Under the pieces are notes generated by a model. That model was not told the origin of the DNA. It did no database searches and saw nothing but the letters and a program-made list of their open reading frames with translations. DNA of 64,000 nt from Diphasiastrum complanatum (lineage: Eukaryota; Streptophyta; Lycopodiopsida; Lycopodiales; Lycopodiaceae): positions 41,070,016-41,134,015 of the forward strand of contig CM055092.1 in the NCBI GenBank assembly GCA_029204225.1. The letters run 5' to 3'. Every line of letters starts with the position of its first letter. Positions within the stretch are counted from its first letter, which is position 1. The position numbers were made by a program, and so were the translations under genes. Of this stretch, positions 9,938 through 20,307 are shown in pieces.

Positions 9938-11753
9938 TTAGTAATTGAGTTCAGAGTGCATGGTAGCTTCCTTGTACGTGGGCACCGGCATCACCATCTC
10001 CGCTCTACGCTTTGCCGCTCGCTCCTCCAGAAAGGATTGCTGCTGCTCGCCAGCCAGCAGCACTTGCTCCTCCTGCCAAACTAAGAATCCTCTCCCTCTC
10101 AAAGGCTCTAGCTCAGCTCCCAGCCGTTCCATTTGTTGGACTTGGATGACTTTGATCGAGTTCATTATGGCAGCAATCAACCAGCATGCACTCCCTGCTA
10201 TCTGAAACCAAGCTGTCATAGCCTGTCAATAGCAGTATGTCACCAACATTAGAGCATGAATGGAAGACAAGCTAGAAATTGCAAGCTCGATGCATTTAAA
10301 AAGATAAATTCATCTCTACCAAAAAAATAGAAATCGTTTACAATTCTTACACTATAATTTCGACCCTACCAAAGAAAACTGAGATCCTTATCACCTGGAC
10401 TACACCAAGAGCAAGCCTTGGCCACCTCTCAAGGCTCAAGATACTGCCCACTAGAAACAAGGTGCTTCCTTGGATAAAAGGAATTGTCACTGCTCCCTGA
10501 TATGCTTGCACTTGAAGATCGACTCTCTCATACACTTGAAGTGCGTTGTGGACAGAACCCAAGAGCCACAGCGCTGGGCCCGCTACGAGCAACCTGTGTG
10601 CAAGCCTTCGACGAGGGCCGCTGTCTCCCCCCCATGCAGATCTTCCACGTGAACTCTGCAAAAGATTTCAAAAGTTTGTCATCCAAGACCTCACTGAAAC
10701 ACGATCAAATCCGAACCATGCCGTATACAAAACTGCTACTTATATTGTCTTGTCAACTTGCATGCTGCCAGCAACTTTCAAATTCCATCCAATTAATTCC
10801 CACATGACAAGTCATCCAATAATCCATGCAATTACTCAAAACTCAGGATTATAAACTATTTACCATTCTCTGCTCACCATGCATGTTGGCAGCAAATTGC
10901 TGCTATCCACAGTTCCAACTCCAAATGAGAGTATTACATATGTTTATATTTACTATTGTCTTCTCAGTTTGCATGTTGGCAGCAAATTGCTGCCATCCAA
11001 GCTCTGATTCCAGATAAGAAGGTATCCAATACCCCATATAGGAGTCAGCATTATACTTTTAAGCGCTACTTACTAATGTCTTCTAATTAACTTGCATGCT
11101 CGCGCGCGGCGAAGTACTACCATTTAAAGTTCCAAGTTCGACCAATTCCATATGAGAAGACATCCACTAGAACTACTCAGAAGTAGAAGTTACAAACATG
11201 ACTTGAAACAGTCAGCATTCAAGCCAATTCCATGTACATTTAATTCAAGGATGTAGCGTTTTCCATCTGTGTAGACCATGTTATAAAGAGCAATAGATAA
11301 AACTGGCTGGCAGATTGATAAAGATGAATTGGTGCTCTAGTGCCTGTTAAGAATTTGAGCACTGCAAAAAATATTGAGCACATGATCAGCTCTTACTTTT
11401 AGAAGGTAGTATGACCCAACAAAGTAAAGGGTAGCGCCGATACTGTGGACCAAGGGTGCAGCGATCTCAACAAGCAGCATCTGCCGGTCAAAGGAGATAG
11501 ATCTAAAACGAAACCCAGTGCCTGCCAGATGCGCAAAAAGATCATGCACATTCACAGCAACAATTAAGAGCATAGAAACGAGAACGAGAACGAGGCCGAT
11601 GGCGTTGTCTGCTCCCGGAAGCTGTAGGATGGAGCTTGCCAGCAGGAGCAAGGTAGCCACAACATAGACAAAAGCATTTACGGCTTCACTCCAGGTACGG
11701 CTGCCTGCACGTCCGTACAGGCGATTTTTCCGTACAGATGCAAGCTTCACCAT
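9938..11753 (-). CDS. Six-helix membrane protein of unknown function, three exons
   Basis: Exons 11753-11397, 10655-10395 and 10222-9938 join in phase 0 at AAA|GTAAGA ... TTTTGCAG, CAG|GTGATA ... TTGACAG. They give 300 residues with no stop or frameshift. I chose the ATG at 11753 (MVKLASVRKNRLYG) because its context is good; an upstream in-frame ATG at 11798 and a GTG would add a Pro-rich leader across a G homopolymer. Predicted membrane segments lie near residues 24-44, 51-72 and 93-117 (exon 1), 140-160 and 178-196 (exon 2), and 208-230 (exon 3), with a charged C-terminal tail rich in Glu, Arg and Gln. Conserved-looking motifs are NVHDLFAHLAG, GSVHNALQVYERVD and IPFIQGSTLFLVGS. From memory this matches an uncharacterised plant membrane-protein family; no enzymatic motif is visible. 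It is the only apparently intact host gene in the window. Confidence 0.85.
10735..11180. repeat. Tandem repeat inside intron 1
   Basis: Four diverged units of 90-125 bp, each with TTACTATTGTCTTCT, then GCATG(T/C)TGGCAGCAA and a CCATCCAA-like word (GCATG at 10760, 10881, 10971 and 11094). The period is like that of the array beyond the gene's 3' end, but the sequence differs. Confidence 0.8.
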
Positions 11754-11847
11754 CTCGATGGGTATGTTAATGTTTAGTACCCTAAACGCTAATCCCATAT
11801 ATGTAGATGGATCATGGGGGTTGGGGGGGGGGGGGGGCAGATATGTG

Positions 11848-11930
11848 TGACGTGGCACTTTGCATGAAGGACTGCCACGTGGGTAGCAGGATTATGAGTA
11901 CCCACCTCATCATCTAGAACTTATATATAT
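11848..11930 (-). promoter_or_regulatory. Putative promoter with TATA box and two ACGT (G-box) elements
   Basis: On the minus strand TATATATAAG at about 11929-11920 lies about 170 bp upstream of the chosen ATG. Between them are a palindromic CCACGTGG (11875-11882) and TGACGTGG (11848-11855). CGTGGCA and TGCCACG (11851-11857, 11873-11879) also form a 7-bp inverted repeat. G-boxes bind bZIP/bHLH factors and often mediate light, ABA or stress responses. Their position downstream of the TATA would put them in the 5' UTR, so the true start site is uncertain. Confidence 0.45.
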
Positions 11931-12059
11931 ACATATATAGCATAAGTGGTCGATTATTTTGAGTGGGGGGGGGCAAGGTGAGAGGCCGAGTCATATTTAG
12001 GTCCCATGGACTCGCCATGAGTTGCGGATAATTGTGAAGTGGAGTAGCTCGAGGTCGGC

Positions 12060-12185
12060 TTTCACAATCAATATCTCATAATATTCATTTCTCAGTATTC
12101 ACAATTTTGGATCAGTATTCACAATATTGACGATCAATATTCAAAATATTCGCGATCACTATTCACAATTTTCACAATCAGACAC
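12060..12185. repeat. ATCAATATTCACAAT degenerate repeat
   Basis: About seven imperfect copies of (G)ATCA(A/G)TATTCACAAT with GCG/GACG spacers. Non-coding. Confidence 0.75.
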
Positions 12186-12317
12186 AATCACAAAATTATA
12201 ATTAGATAAAGATCAATCATTATTAATGAAAACTTATTGATTTTTTATAATTTTCATAAAAAGCCTAACAAGTACAATTGTGTACCTCAAGCAAAACAAA
12301 ACACAATACATGACCAA

Positions 12318-12403
12318 AGAGAACTGTTTGTTAGAAATTTAATTTTTATGACAATTTCGTGCTTCATCGATTACACACGTTAATCGCTTCGCATGCATGC
12401 AAC
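12318..12403. repeat. Direct repeat, copy 1 (copy 2 at 13120-13207)
   Basis: AACTGTTTGTTAGAA ... TTTTTATGACAATTTC ... CTTCATCGATTACAC ... TTCGCATGCATGCAA is repeated about 800 bp away with around 15% change. The pair brackets the GC-richer patch, possibly from a local duplication or an old insertion. Confidence 0.8.
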
Positions 12404-13119
12404 AAAATCAAGCAAGATTTTGTGAACACAGTCACTCTAGCCTTAGGTAGCTATAGTTGAAGTTTCATGCATGGCAAATAATGAAATAATCAAGAAAAAC
12501 CAATGCTTCGTCTGATTTTTCAGGGCATCGATCCATATCATTTGGAAGAGGTGTGAAGGTGAGCCATCCTTACACCTAGTTATTTGTTGTACATATTTGA
12601 ATTCATTGTGACTTGTTCTGAAACACATCAGAACCAATTGGTAAATCATGTTGCGGAATGTTTAGTTGCAAGCCACGCACAGGAAAGTGCCGTGGGCTTG
12701 AGCGCCCAGTGAAGGCCTTGAGAATTCTCAATGTCCCATAATAACTGCTTGCCTTGAACTCTCCCATATGTAAGTTGGGGTTTCTCTATATCCTCTATCC
12801 CCTGGTACCAGCCCTTTTGGGGGTTAGACGGATGGCGGGTGGCTAGGCGACTGGGGTTGGGATCCCAGTACGCGGCTCGCATGGGTACGTGTGTGTGCGT
12901 GGCCCTAAGGCCCAAATTCTTGACAAATCATTGTGGGGCTATGCCCTTTGGGTATTCAACAGTAATCATTGACAATGTTTAGTATGAAAAACGAGCAATT
13001 AGAGACAAACCAGCGCTGAAAGTTTTAACAAGAAAAAAAGAGCTAAAACTTTGCACAATTTATTCTCAACAACATCATCTTAAAGATATCATGGCAAATG
13101 GAGACAAGACCAGATAGAA

Positions 13120-13207
13120 ACAATTGTTTGTTGTCAAGAACTTTGATTTTTATGACAATTTCAATGCGCTTCATCGACTACACGTTGATTGCTTTGCATG
13201 CATGCAA
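13120..13207. repeat. Direct repeat, copy 2
   Basis: Counterpart of 12318-12403. It ends 27 bp before the SDR exon relic. Confidence 0.8.
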
Positions 13208-13233
13208 TGAAAAATCAGGGAATAGCCTTATAC

Positions 13234-13482
13234 CAGAATGTTGATTCCACCGAATTGATCTTTAACCCACTTGGACAATTTGGTGATTGAGTCTAGATCA
13301 TTCACATCTACCTGATGAAACACCACATCCAAACCTTCTTTCCTCAACATAGACAGACTTCTGTCCCTTTTGCATGTTCCTACGTGTCAAAATTACCATT
13401 AGTCTTTTTGTCAAACAATTCACAATCATACATCTTTGGTGGAGTCTGTCACCAAGGCAACAATTTCCTTGGACCACACCAT
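13234..13482 (-). pseudogene. Short-chain dehydrogenase/reductase (SDR), first exon, dead
   Basis: SDRs use NAD(P)H in a Rossmann fold. The minus strand opens with MVWSKEIVALVTD at 13482 where relatives have a start like WSKETVAVVTG. It ends with EGLDVVFHQVDVNDLDSIT, then KLSKWVKDQFGGINIL, next to a GTATAAGG donor at 13233. This matches the salutaridine reductase / neomenthol dehydrogenase type, whose first exon ends about here, before NNAG. The glycine-rich TGxxxGIG cofactor motif has become TDSTKDV followed by a stop. At least one frame change separates the N- and C-terminal halves (TRRN ... RDRSLSMLRKEG). No second exon with NNAG or YxxxK was found downstream. Pseudogene. Confidence 0.75.
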
Positions 13483-14042
13483 CTAGAGGAACCCATCGCA
13501 ACTATGCACTAATGAACATTGCAAAGTATGACTGTGTCGCTTTAGAATTCAAAAGCAGTTTTTACTTGCCATCAAAGCTCAAAGAATTCACATTTCATAA
13601 TCACAATGAATTCTATACTAAGAACACCCTGTATATCACATGCCTCTAAGCCTAGCATGCAAAAAGCAAAAGTAAAAATAGGTCATACAAAAAGTATCTA
13701 GAAAGTCACTATGACCAGGAGAACATGCAAGTACCCTCATGATGAGATTCACATGCAAAAGCAAAAGCCAACTAGGTCATGCAAAGTATCTAGAAAGTCA
13801 CTCTAGCCCAGTGAGATTTCCATGCCAAGGTCCAAAGTCCGAGGCCTAAAAATTGAGACTTCCAAAATGCTTTATCATTTGAAGTTGACTTTCTTCCAAA
13901 ACTCCATTGACCAACCTCACCACATAGTATTGCCTTTGTAATGCAAGGCCAAAAAGTGGTATTGAGATTACTTATGTGCAACGTGGTAATATGTAGCAAG
14001 GAGTGTTCTACAATTGGTGTATTTGGCAACTCACGTGGACAA
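13483..14042. other. Non-coding, with a 95-bp direct duplication
   Basis: AAAGTATCTAGAAAGTCACT occurs at about 13690 and 13782 within a duplicated segment (13681-13801). Nothing else is recognised. Confidence 0.55.
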
Positions 14043-14302
14043 CTAAAAGCATGGTTTGGTGGTACAACATGGACTGTCAAGGACACTACCTTTTTATTGG
14101 AGGAGAGAGAGTAGGCCCACCACTTTCCCCCCCCCCCCAATACTCCAAGAGGGTAGGCCCATCATTACTAGGGACGTCTTCATTGCATTTACTTGTGGGT
14201 AGCATCTATCAAGCTCCCTCCCAAATCCCCAAAAAGTGAAATGCACTACCAAAAGGTACAATGAAAATGGTTTTTTTTTGTACCACCAAACCATGCTTTT
14301 AG
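14043..14302. mobile_element. MITE-like element with 25-bp perfect terminal inverted repeats
   Basis: CTAAAAGCATGGTTTGGTGG plus TACAA at 14043-14067 is the exact reverse complement of 14278-14302, in a 260-bp unit without coding capacity. Inside there is a C homopolymer and a duplicated GTAGGCCCA(C/T)CA word. I see no clean target-site duplication (flanks GTGGACAA and CCGGACAC share GGACA), so the superfamily (hAT, PIF or Mutator) is open. Confidence 0.75.
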
Positions 14303-15313
14303 CCGGACACCCTTTAACTAACTAAACACACACTTGCACTTTAAGGGTGGTTTGACATGGGAGGTGGGGGCAAGTCCCCAAGCCCATATTCGTGCTTTCT
14401 AGTTGAGGTGGCACCCAAGTTGGGGCAACTTGGAGCCTTGGAGATGTAGAGGGACACCTCTTAGGACATAAATGCACTCATCATGGCTACTATTCTAACA
14501 TCCCAATAGGGAACAAGCACAATAGGCGAGATGGTGGAGCAAGAGGGACAAAGGTGGCCGCAAGCCCCAATGTAGCCATTTTTGCAAGGACCTTAGAGGG
14601 GGCATAAGTTCAAACAACTTGAGAAACTTTCTATCCTTCCAAGAGGTCCAAAATAAACGGTCTCATCAAATTCCATGTTTCTATAATACATAACAAAATT
14701 GTAATTCTCATCTCTATTTTATTCTAAATTTGACCTTTTTCTTGCCATTTCTTAGCTTGGTCGATTTTTTCTTTATTAAATCTTTAAACTCTATAAATAA
14801 AGTACACATACATCAAAAGTGCCAAAAGGTAGAGGCGAGTGTTCACTTTCGTACATAGGGCTTCATGTAGAAGCTTCCCTAAATAAGAGTCAATTTCCAT
14901 AATGTATATTTTCAAATATTCCATCAAACATATGTTCCATTGTAGGCTGATATTCCAAGGAATATTTGAGCCATCTTGAAAAGGATACAGACTTAAGCCT
15001 AGAACTGGATTAGTCAAGTTTAGGCCTTTACGCCATGTTGTAACGGCTTAAGGTTATTTAGTTCTAAGCCTAAGTCTAGAATATTGGAACTTAAGCTAGT
15101 CAAAGTAAGTTCAATTTAAGTTAGTTCAGTCATTTCTTAGAATCTTAAAATCAACAACTCATGTGAGAATCTTATGTTGAGCTTGGCTAAAGTAGTTGAC
15201 AAAAATATATATTAAATTCTTTTCCCATATCTACAAGGCTCAGTTGTTCATCTACCACTCTTGAAAGGATGCTCACAACATCTTGGAAAAGAATGTCTTG
15301 CATGTTATTCCAC
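14303..15313. other. No gene recognised
   Basis: AT-rich after 14600. The 77-codon minus frame at 14784-15017 is not protein-like enough to call. Confidence 0.5.
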
Positions 15314-15592
15314 TTAGGGAGGCTGGATTCTTCTCATCAAAAGGAAGGCCAACGCATAGAGGCACTTTAGTTGGATATTTGTTTTGTCGTCCTGTTTGAG
15401 GAGTCTGAGATACTCCTTGTGAAAGAATTTGACTCTTTCAATCATAGTCAACTTGAGTCTGTAATCCTGATCAATGTTGTGATCCCAAGCAAGGAGCTTG
15501 GCCTCCTCAACACTCAAACTAGCAAAAACTATTTTCCTAAATGATAGAACATGGGGATACTCTACAGACAACTCTTTTCTAGCCTATAAACT
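15314..15592 (-). CDS. Unrecognised open frame, possible exon remnant
   Basis: About 90 codons on the minus strand, open from after a TAG to 15314. They contain YPHVLSFRKIVFASLSVEEA, then KLLAWDHNIDQDYRLKL and RVKFFHKEYLRLLKQDDK. Composition is protein-like (amphipathic, few low-complexity runs). A polypyrimidine-AG acceptor (TTTTGTTTTAGGCAG) lies just upstream near 15605-15620, but all frames just after it hit stops. The family is unknown to me. Confidence 0.35.
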
Positions 15593-15682
15593 ATGGATCC
15601 TGCCTAAAACAAAAAATTTATAAGAATCAATTAGTTTGACATCAAAGTCTGCTAATGTGGGATAGCTAGTAGGATCAACGAT

Positions 15683-15910
15683 GTTGGAGGGTTTGTGAAT
15701 CCCAAGGCAACCATAACCCTAGTTAATAAGTGAGAGGGATTTGGCATCCTGCGTGTGTAAGTCCAACCCGATGATTACATAGTTATTTGATTATTTAGAG
15801 ATTAATAAAAAGACTTTAGGCCTTTTTGCTAGACTTCTAATGTCGAAGGGCCTAAAAGCCAAGTTAGTGAATAAAATAGGGTTTCCCAATAAAATTCAAA
15901 TTTAAACTAG
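15683..15910 (+). mobile_element. Gypsy LTR fragment of the element-1 family
   Basis: It reads as the first about 190 bp plus a shrunken continuation of the LTR seen at 20254-19690 and 34501-33745, here in plus orientation. Shared landmarks are GGGATTTGGCATCCTGCG, GTAAGTCCAACCCGATGA and AAAAAGGCCTAAAG in matching order. It stops 3 bp before the copia LTR at 15914. Probably a solo or truncated LTR. Confidence 0.8.
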
Positions 15911-15913
15911 TTC

Positions 15914-16412
15914 TGTTACGTCCATGTCCTGTATAAGGAAATCAGAATAATTCCTGACGTGGATAGCCGGTCACTCCAGGTGTATATGGTTATATATGGT
16001 TATTGGTTATGCCTCGTCATTCCGAGCTTGGCCTGTAAAGTAATTAATAATCATATGAGGGCCCAGACCTATAATTGGACATAGGAGCACATGCATAGTG
16101 AATGACTGCTTTAATGCAAGAATAGGAGGTTAATAACTCAACATAGGTTGCATGGGGATCCTAGGAAAAATATTCTCTCCCTCATGAGGAGAATATGTCC
16201 ATTGGAAACTCGCCCATCCTCCTATTGGAAATTCAGTTTCTTGAGTCTGTCTCTCTTCCTCTCTCTTAGGTTCTTCACTATGGCTTGGGGGCTAGGTCTA
16301 GGAGAAAACTCCAGGAGAGATCTAGGTTTGGATGGGTGGTTTTGCTTCACATGTGTCCTTTTGGTTGTTTTGCAATAGGATCTAGTCAGATCTTCATTTG
16401 GTGATCCTTACA
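15914..16412 (+). mobile_element. Copia 5' LTR (about 499 bp)
   Basis: It starts TGTTACG and ends CTTACA, one base before a perfect tRNA-iMet primer site. Internal TATATATGG words near 15985-16005 may be the promoter. No matching 3' LTR is in the window, so the element is truncated. The left boundary is inferred from the TG and from where the gypsy LTR homology ends. Confidence 0.7.
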
Positions 16413-16413
16413 G

Positions 16414-16425
16414 TGGTATCAGAGC
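16414..16425 (+). promoter_or_regulatory. Primer binding site (tRNA-iMet)
   Basis: TGGTATCAGAGC, the classic plant copia PBS, directly after the LTR. Confidence 0.92.
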
Positions 16426-17381
16426 TATGGATTTGCATCAATCAGAAGGTGGAGCTACTTCTTGTATTTTCTCAGTTTTTTGTGGATTTCTCCTTGCATG
16501 TTACTTCTAGATGGTGGAATTGATCTCCAAGTAGGTGGCTTCTCTGAATTTGGTGTACTTTCAGCCTAAAGATCATAATTATGGAGTTTCTCCATAGTTT
16601 TTGGTAGAAATCTATAGATTTTTTATGATTTTAGTGGATTTTTCACCTAGAATTGAAGTTTTTGCTTGAAATTGATTAGAGGTACTGGTGTAGTACGTTT
16701 TAAAGATTGTGCTTGCTGTTTTATAGTCATTATTGATTGGATCTAATGATTGCATGATGTTGGAATAGTCAAAAGGTGGATTAGATAGTGATTTTGGACC
16801 AAAAATTGGGGTTTTGGGACCATAAATGGGCTACAAAAACCGTGTTTGACTAGAATCAGAACTTTTAGTGCTTTCATGCAATGGATTTACAGGGATTTGG
16901 ATCTGATTGCACGAATTTGTGGATTTTTCCCACAAATTTTGGTCAAAATTGGTCAAAAACCAAGGTTTTTTTTATGTTTTTTGGACTAATTTTGGGGTAG
17001 ATCTCAAAATTCTCAGCCAAACTTGGTATGAACGTTTTCAGAGATGTAATGAAGTTGTCCCTAAGATTTCATGAAGTTTGGAAGGGATTAGACACCATTA
17101 GGGGGCTCAAAACACCAAAAATTAGTGTATTTTTGATGATTTTTCAGCATGAATACCTCTCAATTGGGGGTCTGAACCTGTTGGTTCTTGTTACGAGCTT
17201 AAAGATATGATGGATTGCATCTGTTTTGAGCCATCATGCATCCAATTTGGATAGGTGAGCATTAGACACCATCATGTTGAAGGTGCTTGTTGAAGGAGGC
17301 CAAAAATGCATTTTTTGCATGATCTGAGCTTGTGATTGCTTGTTGGACCTGTTAGAAGCTTCTATGCCTCTCTAATGAACC
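16426..17381 (+). other. Copia leader, non-coding
   Basis: TTTT-rich sequence after the PBS without a gag frame. It runs into the AG microsatellites, after which no copia coding sequence follows, so the element is broken here. Confidence 0.6.
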
Positions 17382-18258
<877 letters not shown>

Positions 18259-19556
18259 TCATAGATCATTCTCATCATTTACATCATTTTTGTCATCACA
18301 CAAGTCTTGACACTCATCTGAATCTAGGTCTAGGTATAATCGTAAATTTTTGATCGTGTCTCTTTGATTATGTGAGCTACCCTCATATTCAATCTCCTCT
18401 TCTTCTAATTCTATCTCATCCAAACGTGGGGGCCTCAAATTACCCCCAATTTGGTCTCGTACGATCGTGGGAATCTCATCATTTCCATTTGTACCTTCTT
18501 CTCCCATCATTTCGACATCATTTGGAGTTTGGATGAGTGGTTCAGGTTCTTCCAAAACGTCGCCAAAATTGGGTGGTGGTTCGTCGTGTGTATCCAAATC
18601 AAAAATATCTTTTCCTTCAAACACATGTCATTTTCTTGTATTCAGTTGGATTACTTACCACCATCTTAGATCTATTCGATTTGGATGAAATATAATCTGC
18701 CAAAGAATTAAAAAAAATTAAGTTAGTCTTATAAGATTGATACATAAATAATTGGATTGCGAATATTAATGACTGGAATTTTAGAGTCTCACTTGTTCGC
18801 AATGTCGTGGGAATACTAAAGTGTCATGAGAGTCCATCGATATACATTTTGTTGAGTCGATTTGAAATAACTTTGAGTTATCATTTCTAATTGTGGCTTG
18901 CTTCCACGACAGATGACCTTAAACCATTTTACGTCAAAAATAAGGTATTTGTCGTTAGTCTTGTAATCGACTTCATTGAATATGCTGCAATGTGCCGACA
19001 TAGTCTAGGTCGTTCGAAATGACATTAGGGTCCCTCGCCTTAGAATGACTCTCTTGTTGAAAGTTGGCCATCATATCACAATCATATGTACGTTGCTTGT
19101 TGTTAACTCTCTCAACACAGTAATGGTGTCCATATGCCCACATGGCAGTGTCTGATGTATACTAAAACACACAAAAAAAAAAACCACAAATGTTTGTAAT
19201 TAGAAATACTATTAATATATTGAGTAGTACAAAAACAGTATTACACTAACCTTCCATCCACATCCACGAACAAATTCCCATTCTAATTTGGTCACTTCTT
19301 CTCCGTTTTTGGATGCTTTTAGCATCGTATCAAAAACCCATTCACGAGAGCATTTTGAAGGTAAAGGCTCCAAAGGTTCGTCGTTCTCCAACGTCCTTCT
19401 TCTTCTTCGATTGATATTTCTTCTTCGTTTCAATGTTATGTTTCTTTCCTTTTTGGCTTCTTCATACCTTGAAATCCACTTTTCCATTTGTCCACAATTA
19501 TATAATATGAATGTGTCAATTTTCTCTTTTAATTGACGTGAAAGTCTCTTTTGCAC
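18259..19556 (-). pseudogene. CACTA (En/Spm) transposase C-terminal half
   Basis: The first exon (19556 to about 19251) carries CGQMEKWISRYEEAKKERN and EWVFDTMLKASKNGEEVTKL. It splices at AAG|GTTAGT to TTTTAG|TATACATC near 19162. The next exon reads DTAMWAYGHHYCVERVNNKQ, then RTYDCDMMANFQQES and NDLDYVG. After a one-base slip near 18970 it continues VDYKTNDKYLIFDVKWFKVI and DTLVFPRHCEQV. This is the DUF4216-type tail found behind TNP2 transposases. A donor CAA|GTGAGA and an acceptor TTGGCAG (about 18697) lead to an acidic tail ending at 18259. The TNP2 domain itself and CACTA ends are absent. Confidence 0.75.
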
Positions 19557-19689
19557 ACCATTTCCTTGTGGTACTTCTCCCTTAACACGTTCATCTTCTT
19601 CTCACATTTCTGGACTTGCAGGATGCAATTGTGAGATTATTTTGGTGATATAAAACAAAGATTCCTATACAAGCCAACTTTCTGCAACC

Positions 19690-20254
19690 TATTCCATTAA
19701 CCCTAAATCCACAACAATGATAGAAACTTACTCTTCTCTCTCTCCCTTTCTCTCTCACAAAAAGCATAAGAAATAGCAATCCCAATAATGATCAAATCCA
19801 ACAATTAGCAGAATCCAAAGAAAGCATGAGAAATGAGGAAAAGAGAGGAAGAGCAAGGACATTCATCAATCCATTTCTAAAGAGAACCAATATGCTTTAT
19901 TGAAATGAGGAAATGAACATGAGGAGCAACTTGAGTTGGTCCCTTCTTATAGTAGAGAGGAGGACCCTGGCCTCTGAATCCTATTGGTCCAGTCTTGCCT
20001 CTCTTTTTATTCAAATTTAAAAAAGTGTGGGAACCATCAAAATTGGAGGGAAACCCAACTTTATTCACTAGCTTGACATTTAGGCCCTGCGACATTAAAA
20101 GTCCCGCAAAAAGGCCTAAAGTACTTTTATTGACTTTTAACTAATCAATCAAATAATTATGTGGTCATCGGGTTGGACTTACACACGCAGGGTGCCAAAT
20201 CCCTCTCACTTATTAACTAGGTTTAGGGTTGCCTTGGGATCCGCAAACCCTACA
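19690..20254 (-). repeat. Gypsy element 1, 3' LTR (truncated)
   Basis: Matches 33940-34501. Its outer about 195 bp (the counterpart of 33745-33940) is missing at 19690, so the 3' end and target duplication are lost. On the minus strand it begins TGTAGGGTTTG at 20254. Confidence 0.88.
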
Positions 20255-20275
20255 ACAGTATCCCCCACCAAAATT
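20255..20275 (-). promoter_or_regulatory. Polypurine tract
   Basis: On the minus strand TTTTGGTGGGGGATACTG directly precedes the 3' LTR. It is the expected plus-strand primer for reverse transcription. Confidence 0.7.
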
Positions 20276-20307
20276 GGTGGCGGCCCCACGACACCTGCAA
20301 TATGCAA

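Larger units (their letters stand above)
11931..13233. other. Intergenic stretch with short repeats
   Basis: No gene recognised. It contains the ATTCACAAT repeat, an 85-bp duplication, and a GC-richer patch at 12660-12960 whose minus frame (89 codons) has no known motif. Confidence 0.5.

Noticed and set aside
12660-12960. Possible tRNA-derived SINE (a GGTTGGGATCCC word resembles a B box) bracketed by direct repeats
   Set aside because: The A-box spacing is wrong, there is no A-rich or simple-repeat tail, and the flanking repeats are too long to be a target duplication.
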